This document shows positions 11,885-24,100 of a DNA stretch of 64,000 bases, in pieces (positions within the stretch are counted from its first letter, which is position 1; each line of letters begins with the position of its first letter). The notes under the pieces are model-generated. The model was given only the letters and a program-made list of their open reading frames with translations, did not search any database and had not been told where the DNA came from. The stretch comes from Acanthochromis polyacanthus. Taxonomy: Eukaryota; Chordata; Actinopteri; Pomacentridae. The stretch lies in NCBI RefSeq assembly GCF_021347895.1, contig NC_067120.1, positions 16,787,361-16,851,360 of the forward strand, written 5' to 3'. The position numbers were made by a program, and so were the translations under genes.

Positions 11885-12260
11885 TTTAAAGGCAAAGAAA
11901 TAAAGGTTTATTACTTCGCTAAGGAAATGCGGCCAAGTTCTGTGACGACTGGCGTATGTTTGTGAACAACATGACTCAAAAATGGACTAACAGATTTAGA
12001 TGAAATTTTCAGGGAAGGTCAGAAATGACACAAGGACCAAGTGACTAGATTTTGGCAGTGATGCGGCTTATATTCTGGATCCACGGAACTACATATTTAG
12101 GTCACGCAATTCGGTATCTGTACACAACGTACACATGCATAACACCCACATGTGCTCACCGTGAGGTAATTTTTTTTATTAAAGATTTCATCCATCGGAA
12201 GTCATACAACGACTGAGCAGCCTTGACGGAGTACTGCACTGTCCGACTTCTTTACCTGTT
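11885..12260. repeat. Degenerate fish dispersed repeat
   Basis: The text around 11950-12080 ('atggactaacagatttagatgaaattttcagggaaggtcagaaatgacacaagg...', then 'gattttggcagtgatgcgg') and around 12220-12250 ('ccttgacggagtactgcactgtccgac') resembles a very common fish repeat. That family is also seen, on the other strand and in better shape, at 59406-59685. It has no coding capacity. Boundaries are approximate. Confidence 0.5.
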
Positions 12261-13994
12261 GCGAACTTAACCACTTTAGCCTGTGTGTTAATGTAAATAG
12301 GTAAGAACTTCAATGTCAAGAAGAATGAAAAACACAAAAATAGGTCTAAGGGAATGTGCCCCCATGAACGCCCCCAATATTGAGTCCATCAGCCCTCATA
12401 AGGCACATAAGGTTATATGCATTTTCTGACTGTGTCCATCTCGTAGGGGTGAATGTCAGCCTTCGCTAAGTCCACATCACCCACAGAGCAGATCTGTGGC
12501 CATGAACGGAGGTGACGAGAGGCCCAGGTAGCAGCAGACTAGCGTACCTCAGGAGACCTGCACATAGGCCACAGGAAGAGTGCTGAGACTGAGGTGGCTC
12601 AATTATCAAAAGATACGAAAAGCTGCTTATGGTTCTGTTATGAAGCATGCATGGGGTTTGATCATGCCACCAAACTTTGCGTTTTCCACATACATTTCAT
12701 GGCGGCTTGCATCTAATGAATTAAACTGAAACATTCTGTCAAACAGTTTGGTTTTTGCCAAGTCTTTCGCTGTTACATCTCACTATCGTGTATCACCCAG
12801 GCCTAGATTATCATCGGCTATTCTGCCGATTATTTCCTTTATAATCATTTTGTCTACAAAATGCAAGACGAGGAACCAAGCCCAAGAATAGTCTTCTAAC
12901 AGCGTTTTGTCCAAATCAACCCATGCATGTTAAGTTCACCATCATGTAGGACAAAGAAAGCATTTAATTGGAACATCTGACAAGACGAACTAAATAAACG
13001 TGTGTTTTCTTTGAAAGCAGATGCTTGACTAATGGATTATTCCATTTCAAAATATTGGTACTGCTGGCTAGTTCCTATATTACACACTCACAAATTCCCA
13101 TTTAGCAGGCTGAATATTTTCCACAAGAGAGAGCTTTTCAGTTATTATCAGACCAGTTCTTCACATGCCAAGTGGCCTATGGGACAAGAAGGCAGCACAC
13201 CTGTAGAAGTAGATTCTCAGAGTTGCCACCTACAGGCAAAAAAAGAAGTTGTAGCTGCTGGACTTACACCACCTACTGGCCCTTTTGTTCACTTTTTTGT
13301 GTCAGCGTTTTGGTTTTAACATTTTAAAACATGAGTTCTTTTTTCAAACATGAAACAGCAAAAAGTCCTGCAGATAAATCAGTTTTTTGTTCATTTAAAA
13401 GACCTAGCGATCATGAATATACTCTGACCAGTCAACATTAAAACAACAGAGAGCGAATAACATTGATCATCTCCTTACAATGCGCTGTTTTGCTGGAAAA
13501 CCTCGAGTCCTGGCATTTGTGCAGATTCTCGTTGAGCACTCGTAGGATGCTCTGGGAAAAAAAACCCTGATCTATGAAGGCCTCGCTCCACATCTCCCAG
13601 GTCTGAAATGATCCACTGCCAAGGTCCCAGTAGTAAACAACACACTACACCTCCAGAAGTCCTGTGTCTATTGACCAGAGTTGTTTTTGGCAGCAGAAAT
13701 AGGACCTACGCAGCCTACACAATATTATTACGACGTGATTTTAATATTGTGACTGTTCAGTGTCCAATGATTAAAAAAAACATTAGAAAAATAAAGTTAA
13801 AGGGAATCTGAAAATAAAAACTAGGATGTTCAATGAGTATGGCATGTTAAGGAGGCTTAGCTCATTTTATATTAAAATTATTGCGCCCTTTACATATAGG
13901 GAACATTTGAACTGCTACGATTATTCAATATAACTTTAATATGCACTATAACTGAGCACACTCACAGCACAGAGCTGATTGTAGAATTGTCCCA
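12261..13994. other. Intergenic between the let-7i host and MON2, nothing recognised
   Basis: No gene, RNA or clear repeat is supported. Short frames such as 13032-13319 and 13608-13811 lack any domain resemblance. Confidence 0.45.
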
Positions 13995-14564
13995 TTTATT
14001 TTATACAGACACATACATCCCTTCTCAGATGGCTGGCTAAAGATGACATGGAATGTTACAGTAAGATTTGTTTTCTTGCATAAAATCCTCACTGTTGAAA
14101 ATGTTGCAAAAGTAAGTGTTCATTTTTAAGATCAATAAAGCCCCAGTTTTTGCAGTTTTTTTTCTTAATTACATCATCAACACTATCACCACACACTGTA
14201 CATCGACGCAGCCTCTTCAGGAGAATGAAACAAACTAAACCCAGAGGCAACACTGCAATTATTATTATGATTTTTTTTAAATCTCTGTAGTTAACAGGCG
14301 AGTGCAGTCAGTCTGTATGAGAATGGAAAGGGGGCTAATGCGTTATCAGCTCACATGAGAAGCATACGATGATGCGTATGACGGTCAGGGTCATCAGCGT
14401 GGTCTGAGGCGGTCTTGGATCTCTGTTCACCGTGGGTTGCTTCATGTCACCGTAGATGAGGCTCGTGTGGAGTTCATGTCCGTGCGCTTTGCGAAGCACT
14501 CGGGTGGAGAAGACACATTCAAGATTTCTTCATTATAAAAACAAGGAGCCGAGCGTGAGCCTGG
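13995..14564 (-). terminator. MON2: MON2 3' UTR with poly(A) signal
   Basis: After the MON2 stop codon the - strand continues as non-coding AT-rich sequence and reaches AATAAA at 14000-13995 (TTTATT on the + strand), about 565 bases from the stop. This is the first well-formed AATAAA I accept on this strand. The actual cleavage site is unknown. Confidence 0.5.
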
Positions 14565-17500
14565 TCAGGACTCTCCATTCTGGACTTTGGAGACAGGTGG
14601 CTGCATAAAGTCTTTAAAGGGCCCCAGGGCCTCCTTCAGGGCTGAGCTCACCTCAGACGACGAGCACGTAATGCACTCTACCAGCGTGGGGTACAGGGCA
14701 ATCACCTGAGCCCATGTGTTGCCATCCACTGCAGGCAGTAAACAAAGGAACAGCGGAGCAAGGAAGGGGGGAAAATACAAAGGAGGAGCAGGGATGGGAG
14801 GGAGAGGAAGGAAGAGAATATGAATTGTGATTGAAGGCAATCAAAGGAATAATTTGCTTGATAAAATTCCCCACAGGCATATGGAAATGAGTTTTCCTCA
14901 GAATAAAGGGCAATATAATGCAAACATGTTGAAGGGCACTTCAAAAACGTAATTTCAGAACGCTCACTCCAATTTATTGGAGGCACAGAAAAACCAACCA
15001 TTTCATGTAATTGACCTGGCTGGAAATGTAAATAGTTCCACCCAGATTGGAAATAAAACTCATCTAAAAAACGCTCCCAACTGTCCTCTGACATATTTAT
15101 CAGGAATGCATAGATGATAGATACAGTGGCATTACTGCATTTTTTTAAAATTATGTCCCCTTATCCTTCCAAGACGTATTTAATCAGTGACACAGTCTGA
15201 TACTCACCATTTTCTGGCTGTGTCTTTTTAAGTGAATCCATCAAAGTGCTGATAGCTTTCAGGACAAAGATAATCTCTGTCACTTGTTGCCTAAAATAAA
15301 AAAGAGCAACGGTTTCATTAGTTACAAAGACACAGAAGTAGGGGGAAAGTGAAAAAGACAAGCACAGAGGGTGAGCGCTGACAATTCATTTGGATCTCAG
15401 ATGATGGTTGTGAACAAAATTATAAACTTGTCCATAACTGGGTAAGCTACAATTTAAGTGTAAATTTTATGCTAATTTACAGGTTTATAGTTGTATTTTG
15501 GGCGTCTACTAGAATATATCTTAATTTCCAAAACACAGTTTGTCTTCTCATACTGTACTAGTACATTGCTGCAGCAACTCCTCTCCCTCTCTGTATGAAT
15601 CACTCTATTTTAGCTCTTTACTCTCTTTAGGCCCCCTACTGAGCCTCAGAAAGCTAGAATTTCCACCTCATGGCTGCATGCTTATGTAAACTAGGTTGCA
15701 CTTCATGCCCATGTCTGTTCAGAATCAAATACGTAGCAAAGATCTGTGCTAATTCATCGAAAGAAACAAAAAACTGAGTCCTACTCTTTGTATGCATTCA
15801 CACAGAACAGAAACTTGCTTCAAATAGCAAGAATTAGGATGTTTAAATTCTAAAATGTGGATGCTTCACACATCAAACCAGCGGCACAAATGATCTGTAC
15901 AATCAAGGTTTCAAAGTCCGAGTTTCAAGGTGGACACCCAAATAGCATCACCAATTCAGTGTCCAAACAATCGTGAAATACGGTCATTATCTCTCCTTCT
16001 GTTTCAGTGCCATGGTGTTGAACTCTGGCCAGAAAACTGTTTTTGTAGACCATTATGATGTCACAGCGAATCTAACCTTTGACCTTTCGGATATAAAACG
16101 TCATCTCCTCATCATCATATCCTATTGAAAGTTTGTGTGAATGAATTCTTAAATTATGGCAAAATGTGGTTTGTGAGGTCACAGCTAACGCTTGACTGTC
16201 AAATTCTAAACAGCTCTTCCTCCAAGTGAATGTCCGTGTCAAATTTGAGGAAATTCTTTCAAGAGCATGACACTTTCAGCCTTCAATTTAGCAAAGCAAC
16301 CCAAAAATGCGGCACAAGTGTATAAAACTGGAAAAAAAAACAAGGTGCAATCAAAAAGTTGAGAGAAAGTCCCTCTTTTGACTGTCCAATGGAATGCTTC
16401 AAAGTCACACTCATGAGTCAGGATTCATTGTTGAGACTTGTGTTACATGTGCTGTTCAGATTTTATCATGGACATCAAACTGCAGCAGAAAGCAAACAAT
16501 ATATTCTCTGTCAGTCAGCAGACGGGATAATCCAGCCTTCATGTCGACGACGTGAAGAGAGGTGTGTCTGCAGCTCTGACCCAGCGAGCAAACAGCAGTT
16601 TTCACAGTGGAGGAGCAGACGTTACACAACATACACTGGAAAATGTGCAGCAGGGAAGCAGCTCGTCGTTTCCCTCAATGCTCACCACAAATTCGTCTGT
16701 CAGGGGCAAACTATCAGCGGTGAGTTTGGATGCAACAACACAATTGCTGCACCCAACTTGCGATATAATTGCCTGACTGTGACTTCTTCCTCTTCCCCAA
16801 AATGACATTCAAGCTACCATTACCACACAGTGGCAGAAATGCAGTGCTCATTGCAGATGGTGCTTGACATGCTGATAGAACCAGACCTCCGGGGAGCGTA
16901 CGGAGCGCAGCGGGAGTGCTGGGAGCAGTGGATCACGGCACAAGAACGCTACTTTGAAGTGGATAGCAATTGAAAACAGGTTCCTTTTTATGCTTTTTAT
17001 GCTTTTCACACATGCAGCCGCTGATCATTTTAATCGCGACCCCACCTCGTTTGGTGGTTTTGTGCTTTTTATAATGCAGAAATACAACGATGGACACGTG
17101 GAAATAACTGGAGTGGTCCTGGGTTTCATAGTAGAAATTCTCTTGTAATGAAAGGATGAAGGATTTGTAATAAATAAAGCACTCTTTGCCAAAAAAACAA
17201 AAAGCAGGCGTACTATGTTCACGTTTATTCACACGCATAGAGGGTTATACCTGGGCAGGGGGCACCGTCCACTCAATCTCTCATCCTCCACGTAGCGTCG
17301 GAGGACATCCTGGGACCTCTTGAGGAGCACAGAGAGAGCCATACGAGAGATGTAGCCCTCCTGCGGGGTGGACACTTTGTTGCTGAAGGAAAACTGCAGC
17401 AATGTCTCAAAACACACCTTAGAAAACTCCTCTCTCATCCGCACATCTATCTCTGCCTCTGTCGAGAGAAAGACATATACATATTAGACTTCAGAGTGAT

Positions 17501-20500
17501 TTACAGTGAGTGGACTGACAAGAATTTACTGTCTCAATCAGCGCATGAAGAGTGTGACATGAGGCATTGTTGGTGATAATCCACAGACGGGGCTTTCGCA
17601 ACAAACCAAACACTTAATGGTTACAGTATTTATTCCAACACTTGGCCACCCTGCTGTCTCACCAGTGTCAGTAATAGAAGTAAACAACAGTGCTAAAGTC
17701 AACTTCATTTAGCTGCCAAATCCCATAATACCTGTGAACGAGGGAGACTGCGAGTGAATGGAGCCTTTATTGAGCATAGTCATGATCTGCCCAACAAAAT
17801 CTTTGGGGATGAAATTGGCAAACGGTAAAATTTCTGTGCTGATCAACTGGACCACCTAAAATGAAGAAGACACAAAGCAGGATGTGAGAAAATTGACAAA
17901 ATCATTTTTTTTAATATTACTGGATGCTGGGAGCAAACATTTACCTCCACATCAATGGCTTCATTCTTCTGAAATTCCTGGATGGACAGGTTATCTGGAG
18001 GAGTGCTGTGAAAGGGAAAGAATTAGCTTGCTGCTTAGAAATTCTGAAACTTGCAAAGTCTAAATCAATGCATTAAAAATGTGTACCTTTTGGTAAAGAG
18101 AAAATCTTCAAAGGCATTGGCCAACTCTGGCCACATAGTGTCAAACTTCCCAGACGAGGCATGCTGTCGTGCCACCGGCAGTCCGATAGACAGCACCTTG
18201 AGCAGAGATGAAACCGCGAGCTTCCAGGTGCTCTCCGATGGACAGGCATACTTCAGACCTAAGGGCATTCTTAAAGTCTTGAGGGCAAAAGGAGAAAGAA
18301 AAAAAGAAGAAAGCAACAACACTACATCATGAGACTGAAACACAGAGGAAGACTTCAAATAAATCTTTAAACGAGCATAAATACTCCAAGCACCTTTGTT
18401 TCCTTTATACTGTCATGTGGTGAGATGAATTCATCACAGCATCAAAGCAGTATTTCAAGACATTTTCACACCAACAGAGGCCTTCTCGAAATTTCATTCA
18501 AAACTAACACAATAACAGACTTTCTCCACTTTCTCGAGAACAGCTGGGTTCCCCCAAGGTTAAGATTTTACGAGAATCGCCTTCTTGCTGTGGAGCCAAA
18601 ATGAGGGTGGGGGCGAGATTTGGATCTGTCCATAGGGAACCCTCTTAATAGTTCCTTGGCAAATTAACTCTGCACAGTTTGGGTTTTCCTATAAACACAC
18701 TTTAGTTAAACGCAGGTGACTTTCAATGAATTTCACCAATAAAATGTTTTTCTGTTTGACAGCTTGTGTTCAGAAAATGTTTGGAAAATTCTGGTCATCA
18801 CGCATTGCAGTACAGCTGCACAGTACACGATTTCAGCATTTAGAAAGCGATGTGCGCGTGTGATCACATTGCAGGAAGAGTAATGTGCAGTTCGTTACAG
18901 TAACTCAAACGCATCATTGTACAACTTCTTCTGAAGGCTCAGTTTTCATTTTCCATGACTAATCCCCCAGAGAAGTCTGTCTGATAGAGCATAATTTACT
19001 TCTTATTCTTGGAAACACTACATTTTTTTCATGCATAATTTCTCAGACGGAGTTTGTTGGGACGCAGGCTCGACACGTACACAGCAGAATGAGTAGAAAA
19101 CAGCAATACTGAAAGGAAGATTAAGTAGCAAAAAAGAAACACAACATGAGTTGTAACAAAATGTTTTGGCTACACAATGGATGGTGTTGACCAGAAACAG
19201 GTATGCCGTTTCCATTGTTTTGCAATTGTTGCCACCACATCAGGCAACACAGGTAATTTGTTTGATCATTTAAGTCAGCACAACCAAGGCAACAAAAACA
19301 AGTATTCAAGTCAACTTGTGAAAATTCCTGTATTTTGTTTGCAATATTACTGAAAAACAAAATATCGCAACGTTACTCTTGGGATCAACACGATCAGGTC
19401 AGAAGGAGGTGAAATCTGTCCGGAGGCTGATGAACAGAATCCCAGAATTAACTCGTGATTTTTAAATATAACAAACTAACTGCATGAAATCGGGCTTGTT
19501 TTTCCCCACCCAGTATGATTGGAATGTAACTTACAACTTTTATTCCTTACTGGCTCGTTTCACGCACCTCAACAAGCTGTAAACATCACACTGACATATT
19601 ATCACCTTATAAAGCTAATACGAAAAACATGTCAGCAGATACTGGCTCATTTATACTTCCAGCAGACACAGAGAAAGATTACTGTCATTTTTGTTTGTGT
19701 CCACGTAATGAATGAAAGCAGCTGCGTGCTGGAGCCAGAGACAACTGTCAAGCTGTTGGCCAGAAAACCAAATCAATGAGTTATAAAATTCTAAAAAGCT
19801 CAAAGGAACTCGGAAAAACTGCGGAGTCGTACGGGTTTGTCATGATGAGATACACAAGTTCATTTTACTCATTGTTAGAACATATTTTTTTGTAACAGCT
19901 GCTTTAAGAGAAAATTGTAATGCCAAAGTTTGGGCTTCACTTTAGAAATCTTAGTGGGGAAAAAAAATCCCAAGTGGTCGAGTATACCACACCTTGACTT
20001 TACCACAGATAGCAATTTGGAAGCAATTTAATGTTTACATTATAAATCCACCCGGCCACACTTTATGAGTGCACAGGGTTCAACAATAATTGGGACTCAA
20101 TGGGTGGCCAGTACAGAAGCACTTTTAAAAAGCAAACTTGACATGTTCCTCTTCTTTACTGGGCCAAACAAAAAATTAAGCATCGCTTTATGCTGCCCCC
20201 AGTCTAACTGTGAAACGTTACCCACCAACAGAGACAACCAAGATTACAAACAAACACTGCAAGTAGTTTGGTTCTGAAAATAGGTTTTGAAGGTTATTCA
20301 ATCCGAAAAGCTTTTTGCTCATTTTCCTTTCTTTCACAAACAAAACGAATTTCCAGCAATTCCAGAAGTTTACTAGAAAATACCTTGATGATATTCTGCA
20401 GCACTTTCTCATTGATGACAGCTTTGTGACAGGCTGTTTTATGGTACAGGTCCACCACCACCTCCAAGGAGCGCTCAGCAAAGGGCACATAGTTTAAGGC

Positions 20501-23500
20501 AACCCATTCGGCCTGTGGGGGCAGAAAGATTTAACACAAGAAAAAAACAGAAACGGGCGTTAGTCAAGCAAATGTGAAAACTGTAATCGTGAGCTTTTGG
20601 CAGATTCACATTCAAAGCGGGGTTTAAAGGCACACTTTGTATGTATTTAAGTACACAAGTAGCACACGCATGTAGAGTTATAGGGACTATTAGTTTGCTC
20701 TTCAGCTGAAATGCGTACATGACTTGAGTCTACAAAGTGTGTCTTTAAGAAAAACAAAATCACACGTGTGCATATGAACGTCACAAAAACCACAAAAATT
20801 AACTGAAAATGAACTCCACAGGGACTGTGCACACAAAGGCATAACCACCAGTTAGTGGCAGGCGGGGGGGGGGGGGGCATGGAGTGAGTGAGACGCAGAT
20901 GAGACGCGAGAGCCTACCATGCGGAGTGATATCTCATCTGCCGCAGAGGGTAGGTCATCACCATTCAGCACAGCTTAGTACAACTATAGAGGTTGCTGAA
21001 AGAGATGATGAAACTCACCGGTGCAAACAGCTGGATCTAAAATGGTTATCCAGTGAGTAGTTCCAAGAAACAGAATGAGAGAAGAGTGCAATTAAACTGA
21101 TGGTTTAAAAGTCGTATCGAATTTGCAGTTGCTTGCTGGCTAATGATTCAATAATCAGGACCGGTTTGGGGAAAATAAAACAGTCCGAGCATCGAGCACT
21201 TTAGAGGCAATCTGACAGCAGTGGATAAAAGCCAAAAAGGCAATAAGGACCACCCATAACATCTGTTTGGCTGCGTGGGAATTTTGTTTGACCATCTCAC
21301 TTAAACAAATGAAAGAGATTCAGATAAACAACGACGTCCCATAGGGCTGAGATCGTACCCCACATGCAGGACTATCAGTCAGGATTTAAAACATGAAGTA
21401 TGTCGGGGGAAGAAATCTCAGCATAACTATACCACTCTGCCACTGTTAGATAAAAGACAACTCTCAGCATTCTGCGCATGATCCACATCTGCTGGATGTT
21501 ATAAACTGATGGCAAGCCGCTTGTAGTTTCCGAGAACAAAAGGAAACAAAATGACACCGATATCGGAACAATATTGTGAAATTAGTTGACTGTTTTCATA
21601 AATCAAGCAATGTTGCTCATGATTACTGGGTGCCGTGGAAATCAAAGTTTGCTTTAATGAACATGAACTACTCTGGAACTGAAAAGTGGTGAAACATTTC
21701 TCTGGCGTGCTGCCAGCAAGATGAATCATGAGGGAGGAAATTTGAGGAAGCAATGGCTCAGGGCTACAAACGGGGGTTCAGAAGAAAATGAAGAGCCACG
21801 ATAGGGGCTTCATAAGGACTCCATTGAAGGGGCAAGGGAGAGGAGGTGCTTTATGAATATCAGAGAAGAGGCATGACTTTTCTGAGAATGGCTGAAGAGA
21901 GCGATGAATAACAGTGTATGCCATCCAACATTCGAATGAAAAAAATATATAGAAAAAGAAACAAATTGCAAATGAAAATCAAGCAGTCAAATGGCCAGTT
22001 TAATTTCCTACCTGGTTGTATTTGGCATTGGCCACGTGTTTGGTTTCCATCCTGCCGTACTGAGGAGGCTTGCAGGAGAACTCCACGAAAAGTAGCAGCT
22101 GTTCAAAGATGGCTGGGTACATGACCTGCAGGTTCTCCGGGCCCACACAGATGGCCTGCAGCAGGGAGGGAAGGGAGGAACAAACACTGCTGACATCCAC
22201 CACGGGGCTGCATATTGCATAATTTAGCAGACTGACACATTCTTTCCTGGGCTGAGATGATACAAAATGGGAAGAGATAACTAGCAGGGAGAGTAAAGGC
22301 TTTCTCAAAAACACTGAATTCATGGTATAATGTGGACAATTTAAGATGACTTGGTTAAACAAGCAACCCAAAGACGTCACCTTGGGCTCTGAGAAATTGC
22401 GATGGGCACCTTTTCTCATTTTCTGACATTTTAAGGCTGAATAAATAAATTAAAGTTATTTGAATAATCAAAAATAGAAAGGAGAAAGCGAGAGGAAAGA
22501 CAACACAGGCCCTCCTGCTGGATGATTTGCACATATTTAACACCGCTAAATCAATAAGACACTCCACCCAGCTTTTATTTAGACACCATTTTGCAGGCTG
22601 TAAAAACGTATCGTAGTTGATATGTGAAAAACATCTTTGACACCAAACATTTTAAAATTTCCTTTCCCACCTTCTGCAAAACATCCAGAGCAGTGAGCAC
22701 AGCTTCCTGCAGGCTGGTGAGTACCGCCTCAGTGTAGGAGGGGAGGATGAAGGGCGAGGCATCGCTGCTGATAGGCACAGACACGGCCCCATGGAGGATG
22801 ACCCCTAGCTTTTTCAGATCCTCCATACTAAAGTTGGCTTTGATGTGCTGGTAGAGTGCTGGGAAAATCTGGATCAATGCTGTGAGGAAGGGCTGGCTAG
22901 GGATGAAGGACAGCTTCTCTGTCGGGCCACTGGGCGGCCTTGTGCTGTCCGTTCCTGTTCGGTACCACGTGTTCCATGCAGACCACCACAAAGCCGAGTC
23001 CTCTAATGCCGACTCCTCCCCTGGTGGAGGCGCCTGCAGCTCAGCACCGTTGTACCGCGTCAACCGTTCCACCAGCGAATCTGAACGCACCAGGGGTCTC
23101 CCAGGGCCTGACGCTGACAGGGGGTCGATGAGCACAGGGGGGACGCCCATGGCGGCGAGTGCGTCACCTGCTTTGTCTGAGTCTTTAACAGGTGTAACAA
23201 TCTGTAGGATCTCTTGAAAGCTCTTGAGGGCGGCCAGGGAGACCTCGTTGTTTTTGCTCAGAGCAGCCGACTGAATGTGGTTCAGCAGCACCTCCCAGGC
23301 CTCGAAGAAATCCCCTGCAGATACACAGCATAAAGATGGCACAGTGTGAGGCTGCCAATTAGCAGCATGTGTCAACTGGAAATAATTGTGACATTTAGCA
23401 CTTTGATATGTGAGGTTTCAAGCCAACATGAGGCAGCTAGTAGTTCAAAAGGACCACATAGCCATAATAATGGCCACAACTGGAAGCACATCAGCCTTTT

Positions 23501-24100
23501 ACCACTGTGCCCCGACATTTTGAATGTCGTACAACCATCCAAGGTTGCCCATTTGATAATTTGCAATGGCCAGACAGTCATTTATTATAACTATGTTGTA
23601 TGTAGGAAAAGCAGTTTCCATCTTTTATGTGTTCTATGCTGGGAAGCTGTTGTATGTTATGAGCCACTTCTTGTAATGATTGAGTCAAACACAGTTAATG
23701 AGAAGCACATGTTCTATTATTCATATCTCCCTGGAAAATTAATCCTGTCCACATGAGGTGTAACTAAATGGGAGGCAGTATAACAGGAAAAACAGCCAGG
23801 CTGTTTGTGAACTATTCGTACACTGGGCACAGATTTATCAATACGTTTCAGTATGTATGTCAGACATACTGAATAACACAAAACATTATGTGTGGGCTCA
23901 CCCAATTGCTGAAGGAGATACCGTCTTGTGTTAAAAATTCGTGCCACCCCTGCTAGTGTCAGCACCCACGTCTCTGCCCACTGTTTTTCAGCGGTATCGC
24001 GTGAGTGGTGGATAAGGATGTTCCCACCACCAGATTCAATCTTCTCTTTGTCCGCTGTGGTGGATGATGTCCTCACACAATCTAGCAACTTGAACAGCAC
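14565..24100 (-). other. MON2: MON2 coding exons 25-34, coordinates
   Basis: Exons in transcript order: 25, 23902-24100; 26, 22671-23314; 27, 22012-22155; 28, 20384-20512; 29, 18087-18277; 30, 17945-18005; 31, 17732-17855; 32, 17251-17458; 33, 15208-15290; 34, 14565-14728. Exon 26 is the largest (644 nt). It holds a variable segment (about [14 protein letters not shown] to [10 protein letters not shown]) between conserved blocks [12 protein letters not shown] and [13 protein letters not shown]. Exons 32-34 encode [40 protein letters not shown] and [20 protein letters not shown], the highly conserved C-terminal part. Confidence 0.92.

Noticed and set aside
16359..16808. 148-codon + strand frame with overlapping frames in other registers between MON2 exons 32 and 33
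   Set aside because: No domain, no splice support and no family resemblance. It lies wholly within a MON2 intron, and the overlap of several frames suggests chance.
22882..23217. 111-codon + strand frame
   Set aside because: It is the antisense shadow of MON2 exon 26.
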